Below, piece by piece: positions 1-11,559 of a stretch of DNA of 64,000 bases. Below the pieces are notes generated by a model. It ran no database searches. It worked only from the letters and a program-made list of their open reading frames with translations, and had not been told where the DNA came from. The stretch lies in assembly GCA_022414725.1 (NCBI GenBank), contig CM039462.1, forward strand, positions 34,500,931-34,564,930, written 5' to 3'. This DNA comes from Microglena sp. YARC. Its lineage: Eukaryota; Chlorophyta; Chlorophyceae; Chlamydomonadales; Chlamydomonadaceae. A program made the translations under genes and the position numbers. Each line of letters opens with the position of its first letter. Position 1 is the first letter of the stretch.

Positions 1-480
1 TTCTGGCTTCGTTCAGCAGCTTGGATGATTAATACAGCCATTGGGCTAGGCCCCACAATTTTACGGTGACTAAAGCTAGCTCCGGCTTACGCTATGGTGT
101 CCTTAACTTCACGTCCTGTGAGTAACTATATTACACGGATGTAACAATTTCAATTTCAATTTATCAGATAGGAGCACCTCTCGTGCTGGCATAATTTGCA
201 CGTGCTGTGGTATATTGGTTGAAGGTTGAAGAGTAGTAGAAGATGAAATGCATTTCATATTAGAGTGTCCTTTGTTCGCTAATGATAGATTTATTTTTTA
301 GAAACTGAAAATATAACCTGAATTGGTTGATAAAGACTCCAGCATGATTCTGGTCATGAATCCTGATTCCTTTGAAGGATGGAAATACGTAATACATTTA
401 TTAAAAATGCGATAAGAATCGCACAATTAAATTACAATCCCATGTGGGATGAGAATTTAATTATATTGTATAATTAAATT
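1..480 (+). repeat. Partial copy of the repeat found at 52.26-52.93 kb
   Basis: No gene is visible. Bases ~150-480 match 52.26-52.93 kb almost colinearly (shared words such as AGGAGCACCTCTCGTGCTGG and GTGGTATATTGGTTGAAGGT). This copy lacks the ~130 bp SINE-like insertion and the hAT-like MITE present there, so it serves as their empty-site relative. Bases 1-60 match the start of 53281-53345. Confidence 0.75.
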
Positions 481-840
481 ATCACTGTAGGACAAACTCA
501 AGGCCTCCGGCGGTACAATTACTGTTTGGGGTTCAGTTCATCTATGATGTTTCTTGTTAGCCCTTCCTGTCACGGCTGGGCAAGTCCCTTTAGCCCATTT
601 GGCCAACCCTTAGACTGTAACATACACACGGGGGGGGTCACACGACAGAAGACTAGGTACACATAACTCACACTCAACCCGCACATGATAGAAAGGGAAA
701 ACGACACGCTGATTGCGGGGTACGCACACCCACCCCATCCCAACCCCCAGGCAAATCGCGTAAGGAATGTTAAGTGGAGTGACCATACCATACGGTCATC
801 TAATCAGAAAGAATGAGAGAAATTCGAGCTACTACTACGT
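480..840 (+). repeat. Dispersed ~360 bp repeat, copy 1 of 3
   Basis: Near-identical to 9055-9420 and 52918-53285, sharing the GACAAACTCAAGGCCTCCGG start and a run of G before TCACACGACAG. Short open frames on the minus strand recur in all three copies, but their reading frames differ by indels in the G-run. They look non-coding. Confidence 0.8.
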
Positions 841-2202
841 TTTTTTTCTGGAGGATGACTGGAGCCATAGAAAGTCCGGCACGGTCCATGTCAGGGTATC
901 GGGAAGTTGTTACCGCCCTCAATGTAGGAGAGACTCAAGAGTTACACCGAGTCACACAATCAAAAGGGGGCCGGACAATTAGTGTAACAAAAACGAGTAA
1001 CCGGGTGAGGAGCCTTGGGGAACCTAAAGGGTTCGCGTAGAAAGAACCGTCCTTCACAAGCCAACTGTCCATGCAACATGCAACATTCGCGTTTCCGTCC
1101 GACCCTGAGCCATCGCCTGCAAACTCCCATCGCGGCTGGACCTTCTATTTGCGCGCAACGTGCAAATTGCGCAAATGCTAACTTCGAGCTACGCAATTGA
1201 ATTGAACTGGTGCTCTTCCAACCTCTGAATCTGCCAATCTTGCTATTAATAGCATGCCTTAGTACAGATCATTCGTTCTGCAGACCTGCGAAGCTTCAAA
1301 ATTAATTACGGATCAGCCCAAGTGGGTAACACCACCCTGCGGACCTGTGGAGTTTGGACCAGCGCAGCTTTGAGCTACGTGCTCTGACCTAGGGGCCCAT
1401 CGCCTGCAACCTGCTGGACGTGCTACTTGCGAACGTGGAAATTGAGCATGTGCTGACCTTCGAACTACGGAATTGATAACTGGTGCACTTCCGACCCCCG
1501 TCTCAGCCAAAGTGACTTGCTATTTATAGCTACCTAAGTACCAATCGTTCCTTCTGCGGAGCTGCGAAGCTACACAAGTAAGAACTAACTCGCTAACCAA
1601 GAAGGTGACACCACCCTGAGAAGCTGTAGAGCTTCGACCAACGCAGCTTTCAGATTCGTGCTTCGACCTAGGGGGCAGCTGCGTTGCACAATGGTGGCCA
1701 CTTATCTCCATTCTCCATGGCCAGGCGAAAATCTAGGCCCAGCCATTCCCTATCATGGGCAGAGCGGCTATTGAGACCCTATGCTCACCTATTCTCCTAA
1801 AGCACATGCCACATGCGCTCTCAAACTGCGCTACTTTCGTGTCATACCCACACAACGCATAACCACCTGGCCAGCCCAATGGATGCCGACCCACGCTACA
1901 GGCATCCACCCCGGCACACCCGACCACCCACCCGCGTCGGGTGCAGCCCAGACCTGAACGGCTCATACTGCCCAGCCCACACATGCAACACCTTGTCAAA
2001 AATCCCTAAAAATCAACCCGACCTCTGATTGGTCTCGTTTTTTCTGCATTAAATTCTAACAACTAAAGCCAACCTTCATGTAAGCTTTGCACGTGAGTAT
2101 ATGCACGTTCAATACTGCTCAAAAATAGCAAACCTGCAAAATGTCCCTTATTTGTTTGTTTGTTACTTTGTAAGCAACAAGGCTACAACATAAGTACATA
2201 AC

Positions 2203-2258
2203 TGACCGCCCATACATAAGCTGATAATTCCAAAAACCAACAGCTCAGTGGGCGGTCA
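2203..2258. repeat. Inverted repeat TGACCGCCC / GGGCGGTCA at unit junction 1
   Basis: Nine-base perfect arms separated by ~38 bp lie between array units. Equivalent structures lie at 3549-3608, 5023-5078 (8 bp arms) and 6393-6448. They could be abutting ends of tandem TIR elements (each unit then begins GGGCGGTCA and ends TGACCGCCC) or a cruciform. The sequence alone does not decide. Confidence 0.7.
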
Positions 2259-2995
2259 ATATAGTTACCGCCCTCAATGTAGGAGAGACTCAAGAGTTAC
2301 ACCGAGTCACTCAAACTCAAAAGGGGGCCGACCATAGCGTCACGTGAGTTTAACAAAAACGAGTAACCGGATGAAGAGCCATGGGGAACCTAAAGGGTTC
2401 GCGTCCGCCGCAAGACAACTCCATGCGACATTCGCGTTTCCGTCCGACCCTGAGCCATCGCCTGCAAACTCCCATCGCGGCTGGACCTGCTACTTGCGCG
2501 CAACGTGCAAATTGTGCAAATGCTAACTTTGAACTACGCAATTGAATTGAACTGGTGCTCTTCCAACCCCTGAATCTGCCAATCTTGCTATTAATAGCAT
2601 GCCTCAGTACTGATCATTCGTTCTGCAGACCTGCGAAGCTTCAAAATTAATTACTATCAGCCCAAGTGGGTAACACCACCCTGCGGACCTGTGGAGTTTG
2701 GACCAGCGCAGCTTTGAGCTACGTGCTCTGACCTAGGGGCCCATCGCCTGCAACCTGCTGGACGTGCTACTTGCGAACGTGGAAATTGAGCATATGCTGA
2801 CCTTCGAACTGCGGAATTGATAACTGGTGCACTTCCGACCCCCGTCTCAGCCAAAGTGACTTGCTATTTATAGCTACCTAAGTACCAATCGTTCGTTCTG
2901 CGGAGCTGCGAAGCTACACAAGTAAGAACTAACTCGCTGACCAAGAAGGTGACACCACCCTGAGGAGCTGCAGAGCTTCGACCAATGCAGCTTTC

Positions 2996-3027
2996 AGATT
3001 CGTGTTCGTGTTCGTGTTCGTGTTCAG
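2996..3027. repeat. Hexanucleotide microsatellite (TTCGTG)n in unit 2
   Basis: Unit 2 alone carries about five TTCGTG repeats where the other units have a single TTCGTGCTTCGACC. It is a local slippage expansion inside the monomer. Confidence 0.85.
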
Positions 3028-6000
3028 CGGCGTTGCACAATGGTAGCCACTTATCTCCATTCTCCATGGCCAGGCGCAACTCTGGGCCCAGCCATTCCAA
3101 ATCATGGGCAGAGCGGCTATTGAGACCCTATGCTCACCTATTCTCCCAAAGCACATGCCACATGCGCTCTCAAACTGCGCTACATTCGTGTTATACCCAC
3201 ACAACGCATAACCACCCGGCCAGCCCAATGCATGCCGACCCACGCTACAGGCATCCACCCCGACACACACACCCGACCACCCCCCCGCGTCGGGTGCAGC
3301 CCAGACCTGAACGGCTCATACTGCCCAGCCCACACATGCAACACCCTGTCAAAATTCCCTAAAATTAACCCGACCTCTGATTGGTCTCATTGGTCTCATT
3401 TTTCTGCATCAAATTCCTACAACTACAGCCAAGCTTCACGTATGCTTTGCACAACATTTTAGGCACGTTCAGCACTGCTTAAAAAACAACAATGCTGCAA
3501 AATGTCCTCCTTCGTTACTGGTAAGTTACATTGCTTCAACAGATATACTGACCGCCCTTACATAAGCTTATAAAACCAAAACCAAAACCAAAACCGTGTG
3601 GGCGGTCAATATAGTTACCGCCCTCAATGTAGGACAGACTCAAGAGTTACACCGAGTCACACAATCAAAAGGGGGCCGGACAATTAGTGTAACAAAAACG
3701 AGTAACCGGATGCGGAGTCTTGGGGAACCTAAAGGGATCGCGTAGAAAGAACCGTCCTTCACAAGCCAACTGTCCATGCAACATGCAACATTCGCTCCGT
3801 TTCCGTCCGACCCTGAGCCCATCGCCTGCAAACTCCCATCGCGGCTGGACCTGCTACTTGCGCGCAACGTGCTAATTTTGCAAATGCTAACTTCGAGCTA
3901 CGCAATTGAATTGAACTGGTGCTCTTCCAACCTCTGAATCTGCCAATCTTGCTATTAATAGCATGCCTCGGTACTGATCATTCGTTCTGCAGACCTGCGA
4001 AGCTTCAAAATTAATTACTATCAGCCCAAGTGGGTAACACCACCCTGCGAACCTGTGGAGCTTGGACCAGCGCAGCTTTGAGCTACGTGCTCTGACCTAG
4101 GGGACCATCGCCTGCAAGCTGCTGGACGTGCTACTTGCGAACGTGTAAATTGAGCATATGCTGACCTTCGAACTGCGGAATTGATAACTGGTGCACTTCC
4201 GACCCCCGTCTCAGCCAAAGTGACTTGCTATTTATAGCTACCTAAGTACCAATCGTTCCTTCTGCGGAGCTGCGGAGCTACACAAGTAAGATCTAACTCG
4301 CTACCCAAGAAGGTGGCACTACCCTGAGAAGCTGCAGAGCTTCGACCAACGCAGCTTTCAGATTTGTGCTTCGACCTAGGGGGCATCGGCGTTGCACAAT
4401 GGTAGCCACTTATCTCCATTCTCCATGGCCAGGCGCAACTCTGGGCCCAGCCATTCCAAATCATGAGCAGAGCGGCTATTGAGACCCTATGCTCACCTAT
4501 TCTCCCAAAGCACATGCCACATGCGAACTCAAACTGCGCTACATTCGTGTCATACCCACACAACGCATAACCACCCGGCCAGCCCGTGCCAGCCCAATGC
4601 ATGCCGACCCACGCTACAGGCATCCACCCCGACACACCCGACCACCCCCTCGCGTCGGGTCAGGCCCAGACCGGAACGGCTCATACTGCGCAGCCCACAC
4701 ATGCAACACCTTCTCAAAATCCCCTAAAATTAACCCGGCCTCTGATTGGTCTCATTTTTCTGCATCAAATTATTACAAGTAAAGCCAACCTTCATGTATG
4801 CTCTGCATGACAGTAGAGGCACGTTCAATACTGCTTTACATAGTAACACTGCAAATGTCCCTTATTTGTTTGTTTGTTACTTTGTTGTTAATTTGAAAGC
4901 AACAAGGCTACAACATAAGTACATAACCCCTTTTACAACATAAGTACATAATCCCTTTTTTTTTGTTTGTGTGTTTTGTTTGTTACTTCGTAAGCAAAAA
5001 GGCTACAACATAAGTACACATCTGACCGCCAATACGTAAGCTTATAATTCCAAAAACCAACAGCTCAGGGGGCGGTCAATATTGTTACCACCCTCAATGT
5101 AGGAGAGACTCAAGAGTTACACCGAGTCACACAATCGAAAGGGGGCCTGACAATTAGTGTAACAAAAACGAGTAACCGGGTGAGGAGCCTTGGGGAACCT
5201 TAAGGGTTCGCGTAGAAAGAACCGTCCTTCACAAGCCAACTGTCCATGCAACATGCAACATTCGCGTTTCCGTCCGACCCTGAGCCATCGCCTGCAAACT
5301 CCCATCGCGACTGGACCTTCTATTTGCGCGCAACGTGCTAATTGCGCAAATGCTAACTTCGAGCTACGCAATTGAATTGAACTGGTGCTCTTCCAACCTC
5401 TGAATCTGCCAATCTTGCTATTAATAGCATGCCTCGGTACTGATCATTCGTTCTGCAGACCTGCGAAGCTTCAAAATTAATTACTATCAGCCCAAGTGGG
5501 TAACACCACCCTGCGAACCTGTGGAGCTTGGACCAGCGCAGCTTTGAGCTACGTGCTCTGACCTAGGGGCCCATCGCCTGCAACCTGCTGGACGTGCTAC
5601 TTGCGAACGTGGAAATTGAGCATATGCTGACCTTTGAACTGCGGAATTGATAACTGGTGCACTTCCGACCCCCGTCTCAGCCAAAGTGACTTGCTATTTA
5701 TAGCTACCTAAGTACCAATCGTTCCTTCTGCGGAGCTGCGAAGCTACACAAGTAAGAACTAACTCGCTAACCAAGAAGGTGACAGTACCCTGAGAAGCTG
5801 CAGAGCTTCGACCAACGCAGCTTTCAGATTCGTGCTTCGACCTAGGGGGCATCGGCGTTGCACAATGGTAGCCACTTATCTCCATTCTCCATGGCCAGGC
5901 GCAACTCTAGGGCCAGCCATTCCAAATCATGGGCAGAGCGGCTAGTGAGACCCTATGCTCACCCACAGTATTCTCCCAAAGCACATGCCACATGCGCTCC

Positions 6001-6448
6001 CAAACTGCGCTACTTTCGTGTCATACCCACACAACGCATAACCACCCGGCCAGCCCAATGCATGCCGACCCACGCTACAGGCATCCACCCCGACACACAG
6101 CCCGTCCACCCCCTCGCGTCGGGTCAGGCCCAGACCGGAACGGCTCATACTGCCCAGCCCACACATTCAACACCTTCTCAAAATCCCCTAAAATTAACCC
6201 GTCCTCTGATTGGTCTCATTTTTCTGCATCAAATTATTACAACCAAAGCCAACCTTTATGTATGCTCTGCATGACAGTAGAGGCACGTTCAATACTGCTT
6301 TAAACAGCAACACTGCAAAATGTCCCTTATTTGTTTGTTTGTTACTTCGTTGTTACTTTGAAAGTGACAAGGCTACAACATAAGAACATAACTGACCGCC
6401 CGTACATAAGCTTATAATTCCAAAAACCAACAGCACAGGGGGCGGTCA

Positions 6449-7616
6449 ATATAGTTACCGCCCTCAATGTAGGAGAGACTCGACGGTCACACCGGTCACA
6501 CCGGAGGCGGAGCCATTTAGCCCTAAAGGGTTCGCGTCGACTTTAGCATCCTTCGCAAGCCACCTGACGATGATTGCGAATGAGCGTTTCCCCGACCCAC
6601 ATGGCCACCTGCCATTGCCGATTTGCCGTTGCAAACTGCTACTTGCGACCATGCAAATTCCGCATACCGGTCTGTCAAACTTAGAACTGCGCAATTGATA
6701 AGCTCTGAAATTCCGACCGTCAAATGTGCCCAACAAACTTCCTATGAACACCGACCCAATTGTTCGTTGGGGCATGTTGCACATACCGAGACACGCATAC
6801 TTGCACTCCCTGGACACAAGTCATATGTGCGCACGAACTCATTCCTTAACTCACATCTTCCGTATAGAGGCGTGTGGAATGCCAAACTGCTCTGCAGACG
6901 AATGTTCTGAACAGAACACGTCTGCTACCTTCCGCCTGTGTAACACCCAACGCTGCAGACCCCACTGCCTTCCGCAAACAGATAATCCGTGCCCTTCCCA
7001 CCACGCACCACCGAACCCAAAGCGGACGAAGAATCCAAGTAGAACGACGGACAGAGCACAGCGAAGAGCACTTGAAATACCACCGAACAGAGAGTAAGAA
7101 CGCAACAGAGACGCTTCTCAAGTAAACACAGCCAGGACTCAATAAAGAGCCATGGCCCGCCAGGCACCACTAGCAGACTAGCACGTGTCGACAGCAAGAT
7201 CTTAAATGATCTGTCGTCCTAGAGGGATGTGGACAGGAGTCTGGTTCGATTCTCCTACAGAAGCACGCAGTTCTAAGGGTCTGGTGGTACGTGCCATCTG
7301 CGGTTCGTCATACCTGGGGGGACCTAAGAGCTTCCACGGATTTCAACCCAAAGTTACAACTCCTATTGCTCATGATAATTCAATTATCACTAACTAAATC
7401 AGTATACATATCACATGCAATTCTTAAGAATAACGTTTTATTACTCAGCATTACATTCACATACAAAACAACCGATCAAGATCCTTAACATACACTTCAA
7501 CCGTTACATGCATCATCATCATTACAACGACAAACAAACATGCACAATAATCATTCATACGCACATAACCGATCACACAACAACTCAGACACACACACAA
7601 CTCGCGGGGCGGTCAC
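6449..7616. repeat. Diverged terminal unit of the array and unique DNA
   Basis: The first ~300 bp is a strongly diverged monomer (TGCTACTTGCGACCATGCAA near 6640). From about 6750 similarity fades. No convincing gene is visible; the overlapping short open frames at 6726-7197 have no recognisable motif. The stretch ends with GGGCGGTCA at 7608-7616, the same motif that opens the units. Confidence 0.5.
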
Positions 7617-7842
7617 TCTAGTTTCCGTTAGGGGATCACGTGATCTATCGATACCCCCGGGTCCGGTGCCATTCTGAGCACTTCAGGGCAGGGTGCCCCC
7701 CCCCCCCCCTCTCGGCCCCATATGAACTTTTTCCTAACTTTTTTCTCTATGCTCCATTTCGCCCCTGGATAAGTGGAACGACTTCGTCTCGATGCAAGCG
7801 TGCTGATTCCATAGTTTTCAGACACCTGCCATGTAATTCAAG

Positions 7843-7872
7843 ATCGAGTTCGAGTTCGAGTTCAAGTTCGAA
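7843..7872. repeat. (GAGTTC)n microsatellite
   Basis: About five imperfect GAGTTC units lie just upstream of the 7920 ATG. They make the longer N-terminus doubtful. Confidence 0.8.
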
Positions 7873-7919
7873 ACCTTGTGTCACATGTGATCTCCTGCTT
7901 ATCCTGGTTCGAGTTCGGC

Positions 7920-8597
7920 ATGGATACATCCAATATAACTGCAGAGTCGAATGCGACCATTGAGGAGACTATTCGCGACGAAAGTCCGTCCAAGAGGCAG
8001 CATGTGGACCTGACTGATGGCCGCCTGGACGAGGTCGACGACACATGTCCTGTTTGTGCTCGGTCGGCAACTGGATTCGCGAGGCCGCAACAGTTCGAGC
8101 AGCACAAGAAGTTCTGCCGAGGTACTCAGGCGAAAATCTCTGCATGTCAGTGTGTCTGGACAGCTGCTGATGATGTTGAGAGGCACAGAGCATCTTGCTT
8201 TGTGTACAAAGCCCTTGAACCCCTTCCTGGACAGCTGAAAATCAGCCACTTCTTTGGAGTCAAACATGCCCAGCCACAGCCACAGCTGCAGCCCCTTAAT
8301 GGAGATGATGCGACTGCAAGTGCTGAGCCTCAAACACAGCCCCTTGATGGAGATGATGCAATTTCAAATGTTGAGCCCGAGCGAACTGTTTGCCAAGGTT
8401 GGAAGGCTGTGGAGTGGCCTCAACCTTTCTGTAAGAGCTACCCCCTTCCAGGTCCACCGTCCTACCGAGGCCCATCGTGTAACCCAGGTGTCTTGGAGTG
8501 CTACTACAAAGGGTTTCTTGGTCTCAGATGCTTGCAAACTGTACTACTTGCCCGGGGATGCCTTGTGCTACAGCCAGCTACAGGCAGCAGCTTCTAG
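7920..8597 (+). CDS. Small nuclear-type protein with two UBZ-like zinc fingers and a PIP box; C-terminus supplied by a MITE
   Basis: This 225-residue frame starts at the Met at 7920; an in-frame Met at 7878 would add 14 residues encoded over a GAGTTC microsatellite and is less likely. A basic patch (SPSKRQHVDL, 22-31) precedes a C-x2-C-x15-H-x3-C finger (Cys43, Cys46, His62, Cys66) and a C-x-C-x10-H-x3-C finger (Cys76, Cys78, His89, Cys93). Residues 105-112 read QLKISHFF, a full PIP-box match (Q-x-x-I-x-x-F-F) for binding the PCNA clamp. Two GDDA-type acidic repeats follow. UBZ plus PIP is known in DNA-damage tolerance proteins, so a replication or repair role is inferred. The last ~10 residues and the stop come from a MITE starting about 8568, so the frame is probably a truncated gene. 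An intron-split gene model is also possible. Confidence 0.5.
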   Translation: MDTSNITAESNATIEETIRDESPSKRQHVDLTDGRLDEVDDTCPVCARSATGFARPQQFEQHKKFCRGTQAKISACQCVWTAADDVERHRASCFVYKALEPLPGQLKISHFFGVKHAQPQPQLQPLNGDDATASAEPQTQPLDGDDAISNVEPERTVCQGWKAVEWPQPFCKSYPLPGPPSYRGPSCNPGVLECYYKGFLGLRCLQTVLLARGCLVLQPATGSSF

Positions 8598-8665
8598 GCA
8601 GCTCCCCTGGCTGGCAATTCAGCCCAAACTAAAGCGAGCTGGCGCACCTTAAAGCTGACATAATG
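8568..8665 (+). mobile_element. 5' half of a GCTAC...AGCAGCAGCTTCTA MITE
   Basis: It carries the left end shared with copies at 11.36, 41.2, 46.6, 46.97 and 62.87 kb (AGGCAGCTCCCCTGGCTGGC). The right terminal repeat is missing. It supplies the TAG that ends the upstream open frame. Confidence 0.7.
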
Positions 8666-9054
8666 ATGGTGGGCGCAGGTGGGCGTTACATTTAGACCTT
8701 TTGGTGGGCTTCATGTTGCAAGCCCATGCAGTTTCCATGCCAATACTGGGCAAGTTAGTTATAAAAGATCTTGAAGGAAGGAAAGGAACTATAAGGAGGC
8801 TCTAGGAAGCTGAAATATTGAGACATCTAGGTTGCATACTAGAATAATTTGTATTCGTGTTCGGGCCGTGTTAAAAAACATTCCACTAACATTATCAGGG
8901 TTTTAAAAATGCAGGGTACTAAAGGAGATGATTTGCCACAAGATAGGCTAGGTTTCATCTAAAATGGCAGGGTCAGCCCCCCCCCCCCCCTTTTTTGACT
9001 ATTCCAACTTTTTGGACGGGGTACCAGATATTTCCCGTTTGTCATCCTCCCGCT
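8666..9054. other. Intergenic, no gene seen
   Basis: No open frame with recognisable content. A 13-base C-run at about 8978-8990 is the only feature. Confidence 0.6.
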
Positions 9055-9427
9055 GTAGGACAAACTCAAGGCCTCCGGCGGTACAATTACTGTTTGGGGT
9101 TCAGTTCATCTATGATGTTTCTTGTTAGCCCTTCCTGTCACGGCTGGGCAAGTCCCTTTAGCCCATTTGGCCAACCCTTAGACTGTAACATACACACGGG
9201 GGGGGGTCACACGACAGAAGACTAGGTACACATAACTCACACTCAACCCGCACATGATAGAAAGGGAAAACGACACGCTGATTGCGGGGTACGCACACCC
9301 ACCCCATCCCAACCCCCAGGCAAAGCGCGTAAGGAATGTTATGTGGAGTGACCATACCATACGGTCATCTAATCAGAAAGAATGAGAGAAATTCGAGCTA
9401 CTACTACGTTTTTTTCTGGTCTTTTTC

Positions 9428-9597
9428 AGCAGCTTCTATGATTAATACAGCCACTGGGCTAGGCCCCACAATTTTAGCAGTGCTAGAAATATGATTATGC
9501 ATGTTTTAAGGTGTAGTATGCTTTAGTTTTGCATAATAGACAGCCAGTGAAGATAAATAGAAGCTGCTGCTTGTAGCCGAAAAGGAAAAGCTATGCT
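9428..9597 (+). mobile_element. MITE of the AGCAGCTTCT family
   Basis: The left end CAGCAGCTTCTATG and right end AGAAGCTGCTGCTTGTAGCC are inverted relatives, ~170 bp apart. The orthologous element in copy B is at 53294-53462. Confidence 0.65.
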
Positions 9598-10205
9598 CCG
9601 AGCAAGGGGACTGGGAGGCAAGACCAGATGAAGTACCAACTTACAGTGATATGGTACAACGGTAGTTACACAGTAATCAGAAGTACGTACATACAAAAAC
9701 AGATAAAACATAGCATGAGATTCAATTCAACTATTGGTACACATCAACAACTGTGTGTAACAACTCAGCAACAAACTTCTTTTATAACATCAACTCCACC
9801 CACATCCCATCACTAGATAAATCAACTTTTGCCCTTCATTCCTAGCTCCGCCTTGCTCTACCTTAATAGCTTGTCCTGTTACAATGCTACAATTAACAAC
9901 AGTACAAATGTGCATCGTACAACAGTTAGTGGTGCTCCAGGCCCACTAGCAAACTTAGGGAACAGGCCTTCAAGGGGGTACGTTCATAGGACGATAAGAA
10001 TATGTTTTTTCGTCAACATATATACAGGAATATATGTATATGAGAACTCCAGAATCCAAGAAGGTAGCACTCAGCCGGCCAACTCAAATCTAAGCCCTAA
10101 GCAATGCCCTGCAGGGGGCTAGGGGTGGTGGGGCTCGTTGGTTGACAGGGTCCTGATTGGCCTAGGGTATGGGGGGCTCGGTGTGAGCCCCTACCCCTGT
10201 TCCTT

Positions 10206-10472
10206 TTAGCCCTCCTTCTTATCTCCAGACACTGCATCCTTGACTCCTTTCGCTGCTCCAGTTACCGCATCCTTGACGGTTTGGGCTGCTTCCCCGGCTG
10301 TTGTATTTTCTACATCAGAAGCTGTTGACTTGCCGGCTTTCTCTGTTTTTTTGACAGCTTCCTTGGGGGATGTATCAGCCACTTTCTCGGCGGTCTCTTT
10401 AACATCATCAGAAAGTGCCCTGGTGACTGTCCCTACATACACATGAGTGTGGTGAGGTGAGGAGTTGCGCAC
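10206..10472 (-). CDS. LEA-like Ala/Lys/Glu-rich helical protein (copy A)
   Basis: 88 residues, ending GDKKEG. The sequence is a string of ~11-residue amphipathic helical units (for example KEAVKKTEKAGKS and AAQTVKDAVTGAAKG) without Cys or Trp, as in late-embryogenesis-abundant and other desiccation or stress proteins. No transmembrane segment is seen. Copy B (54053-54319) keeps the same frame with only substitutions, which supports real coding. The first ~12 residues are uncertain: CATGTGTATGTAG just upstream looks like a 3' splice site, so this may be a last exon beginning near residue 14. A diverged homologue is on the opposite arm (26682 and 59733). The function is inferred from composition only. 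Confidence 0.55.
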   Translation of the reverse strand: MRNSSPHHTHVYVGTVTRALSDDVKETAEKVADTSPKEAVKKTEKAGKSTASDVENTTAGEAAQTVKDAVTGAAKGVKDAVSGDKKEG

Positions 10473-10544
10473 TCAGACAGTGTGTTCCAGGCACAGAATA
10501 ATGTTGAGGAGATTGACCTGGACATGTCGTTCAACTCTCTACTC

Positions 10545-10704
10545 CAGGGTACCACTTCTTTCCAAATTGGTCAGCGCTTTTGAGTGCAAGAAGCGCAAAA
10601 ACTGCGCATTGCGCCCATTGAGGGTTGAAAAAACTGTGAGTTTCGCGCAGATGGAGGGGCTCAAAAAGGCAGCAAGAAGGCTGTCGCGCGCGCTTCGTAC
10701 CCTG
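10545..10704. mobile_element. hAT-like MITE, copy A (TIR CAGGGTA)
   Basis: 160 bp with ends CAGGGTAC and GTACCCTG. Flanking octamers CTCTACTC and GTCTACTC match at 7 of 8 positions, fitting the 8 bp target duplication of hAT elements. The interior is rich in GCGC and AAAAGCGC words. Other copies lie at 28974-33445 (interrupted), 52688-52882 and 54395-54551. Confidence 0.85.
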
Positions 10705-10744
10705 GTCTACTCCCCTGTGATTGAATTATATACTAAGGAGTAGG

Positions 10745-11130
10745 GACCGCCAAATCATATGATGTTGACCAAAGGCGAGTATGATATCATATGATTTCAC
10801 ACAAATTGCATCATATGATATTGTATAGAAATCGTAATTTTGGCCTAGTCAGACTGCCTGCTTCATATGATACCATATGATGACATGATATGATCAGTAT
10901 ATATAAAGTTGGGCGATAGTAGGTTGTCTGGGGTTTAGCGCGTGCCCGGCGCGTGTTCAGTCCCTTTTGCCCCAGGCAGTTGGGCTTTTGGTTTCATATC
11001 TTGCTGACCTGTCGCCCAGGTACCAGCGAGTCGACTCGCGAGTCTTCCCTGTGATTGAATTATGATACTGCTTCATATGATACCATATGATGACATGATA
11101 TCATATATCATATTGCTGTCCCCTACTCAG
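10745..11130. repeat. ATCATATGAT palindrome cluster with copy-A-specific insertion
   Basis: Many overlapping CATATG/ATCATATGAT palindromes. Copy A has ~200 bp that copy B lacks, bounded by two direct copies of CTGCTTCATATGATACCATA (near 10858 and 11068). The extra piece holds a TATATATAAAG sequence and inverted words TTGGGCGATAG / CTGTCGCCCA. It is either a small insertion or a tandem duplication with filler; no gene is seen. Confidence 0.6.
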
Positions 11131-11362
11131 GAGTGTAGCATGGTTGCGTTTATGCTACCCATGTTTACTCCGCCTGCAGACAGTAGCCAGGCTGATAGAC
11201 CATATCATCCAACAAAAAGAGGAGGAGACTGCTGATGTGTCAATGGGAGTGCCTACGGTTGGTTCTCTTTATCACCAAGCTACCAAATGAATGTAACCCA
11301 AGTGACACAAATACAATTAGCCACTAAATTCAGTAAAACCACCAAAAGCGATCAGCTACCAT

Positions 11363-11559
11363 ACATAGATTTTCTTTTCGGCTACAAGCAGCAGCTTATA
11401 GGCAACTCCTCAGGAGGGCTATTCGGCACAAATAAAAGCAAGCTAACGGAACTAGCATAATTAGCTTTCTAGCACTACTACAATCGCAAGACGTAGGTCT
11501 GTGGCTGGCTCATGGAGCTGCCTAGAAGCTGCTGCTAGTGGCCAAAAATAAAAAGCTGT
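11363..11559. mobile_element. MITE with 8 bp target duplication GCTACCAT, copy A
   Basis: Perfect GCTACCAT octamers lie at 11355-11362 and 11560-11567. The ends are inverted repeats (ACATAGATTTTCTTTTCGGC against ACAGCTTTTTATTTTTGGCC) followed by AGCAGCAGCTT. The length of 197 bp and 8 bp TSD fit a hAT-type non-autonomous element. Copy B has the same insertion at 54982-55177, so it predates the A/B duplication. Confidence 0.85.

Larger units (their letters stand above)
897..7616. repeat. Higher-order tandem array of ~1.35 kb units (four full plus one diverged)
   Basis: Unit starts recur at about 897, 2259, 3609, 5079 and 6449, all beginning TTACCRCCCTCAATGTAGGA. Each of the four units ends in a hairpin with arms TGACCGCCC and GGGCGGTCA about 40 bp apart; the fifth unit is strongly diverged and ends at a lone GGGCGGTCA at 7608-7616. 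Within each unit there are two or more ~295 bp monomers (for example 2445-2745 and 2746-3050), recognisable by GCTATTAATAGC / GCTATTTATAGC and by CATCGCCTGCAA. On the minus strand monomers stay in the same phase and give short related open frames, but stop codons separate them, so coding is unproven. Each unit also carries CTGATTGGTCTC, an inverted CCAAT box in good NF-Y context. Confidence 0.9.

Noticed and set aside
7205..7270. tRNA T-arm-like GGTTCGATTCTCC
   Set aside because: The only stem is AGGAG/CTCCT around a 12-base loop; no D-arm or anticodon arm.
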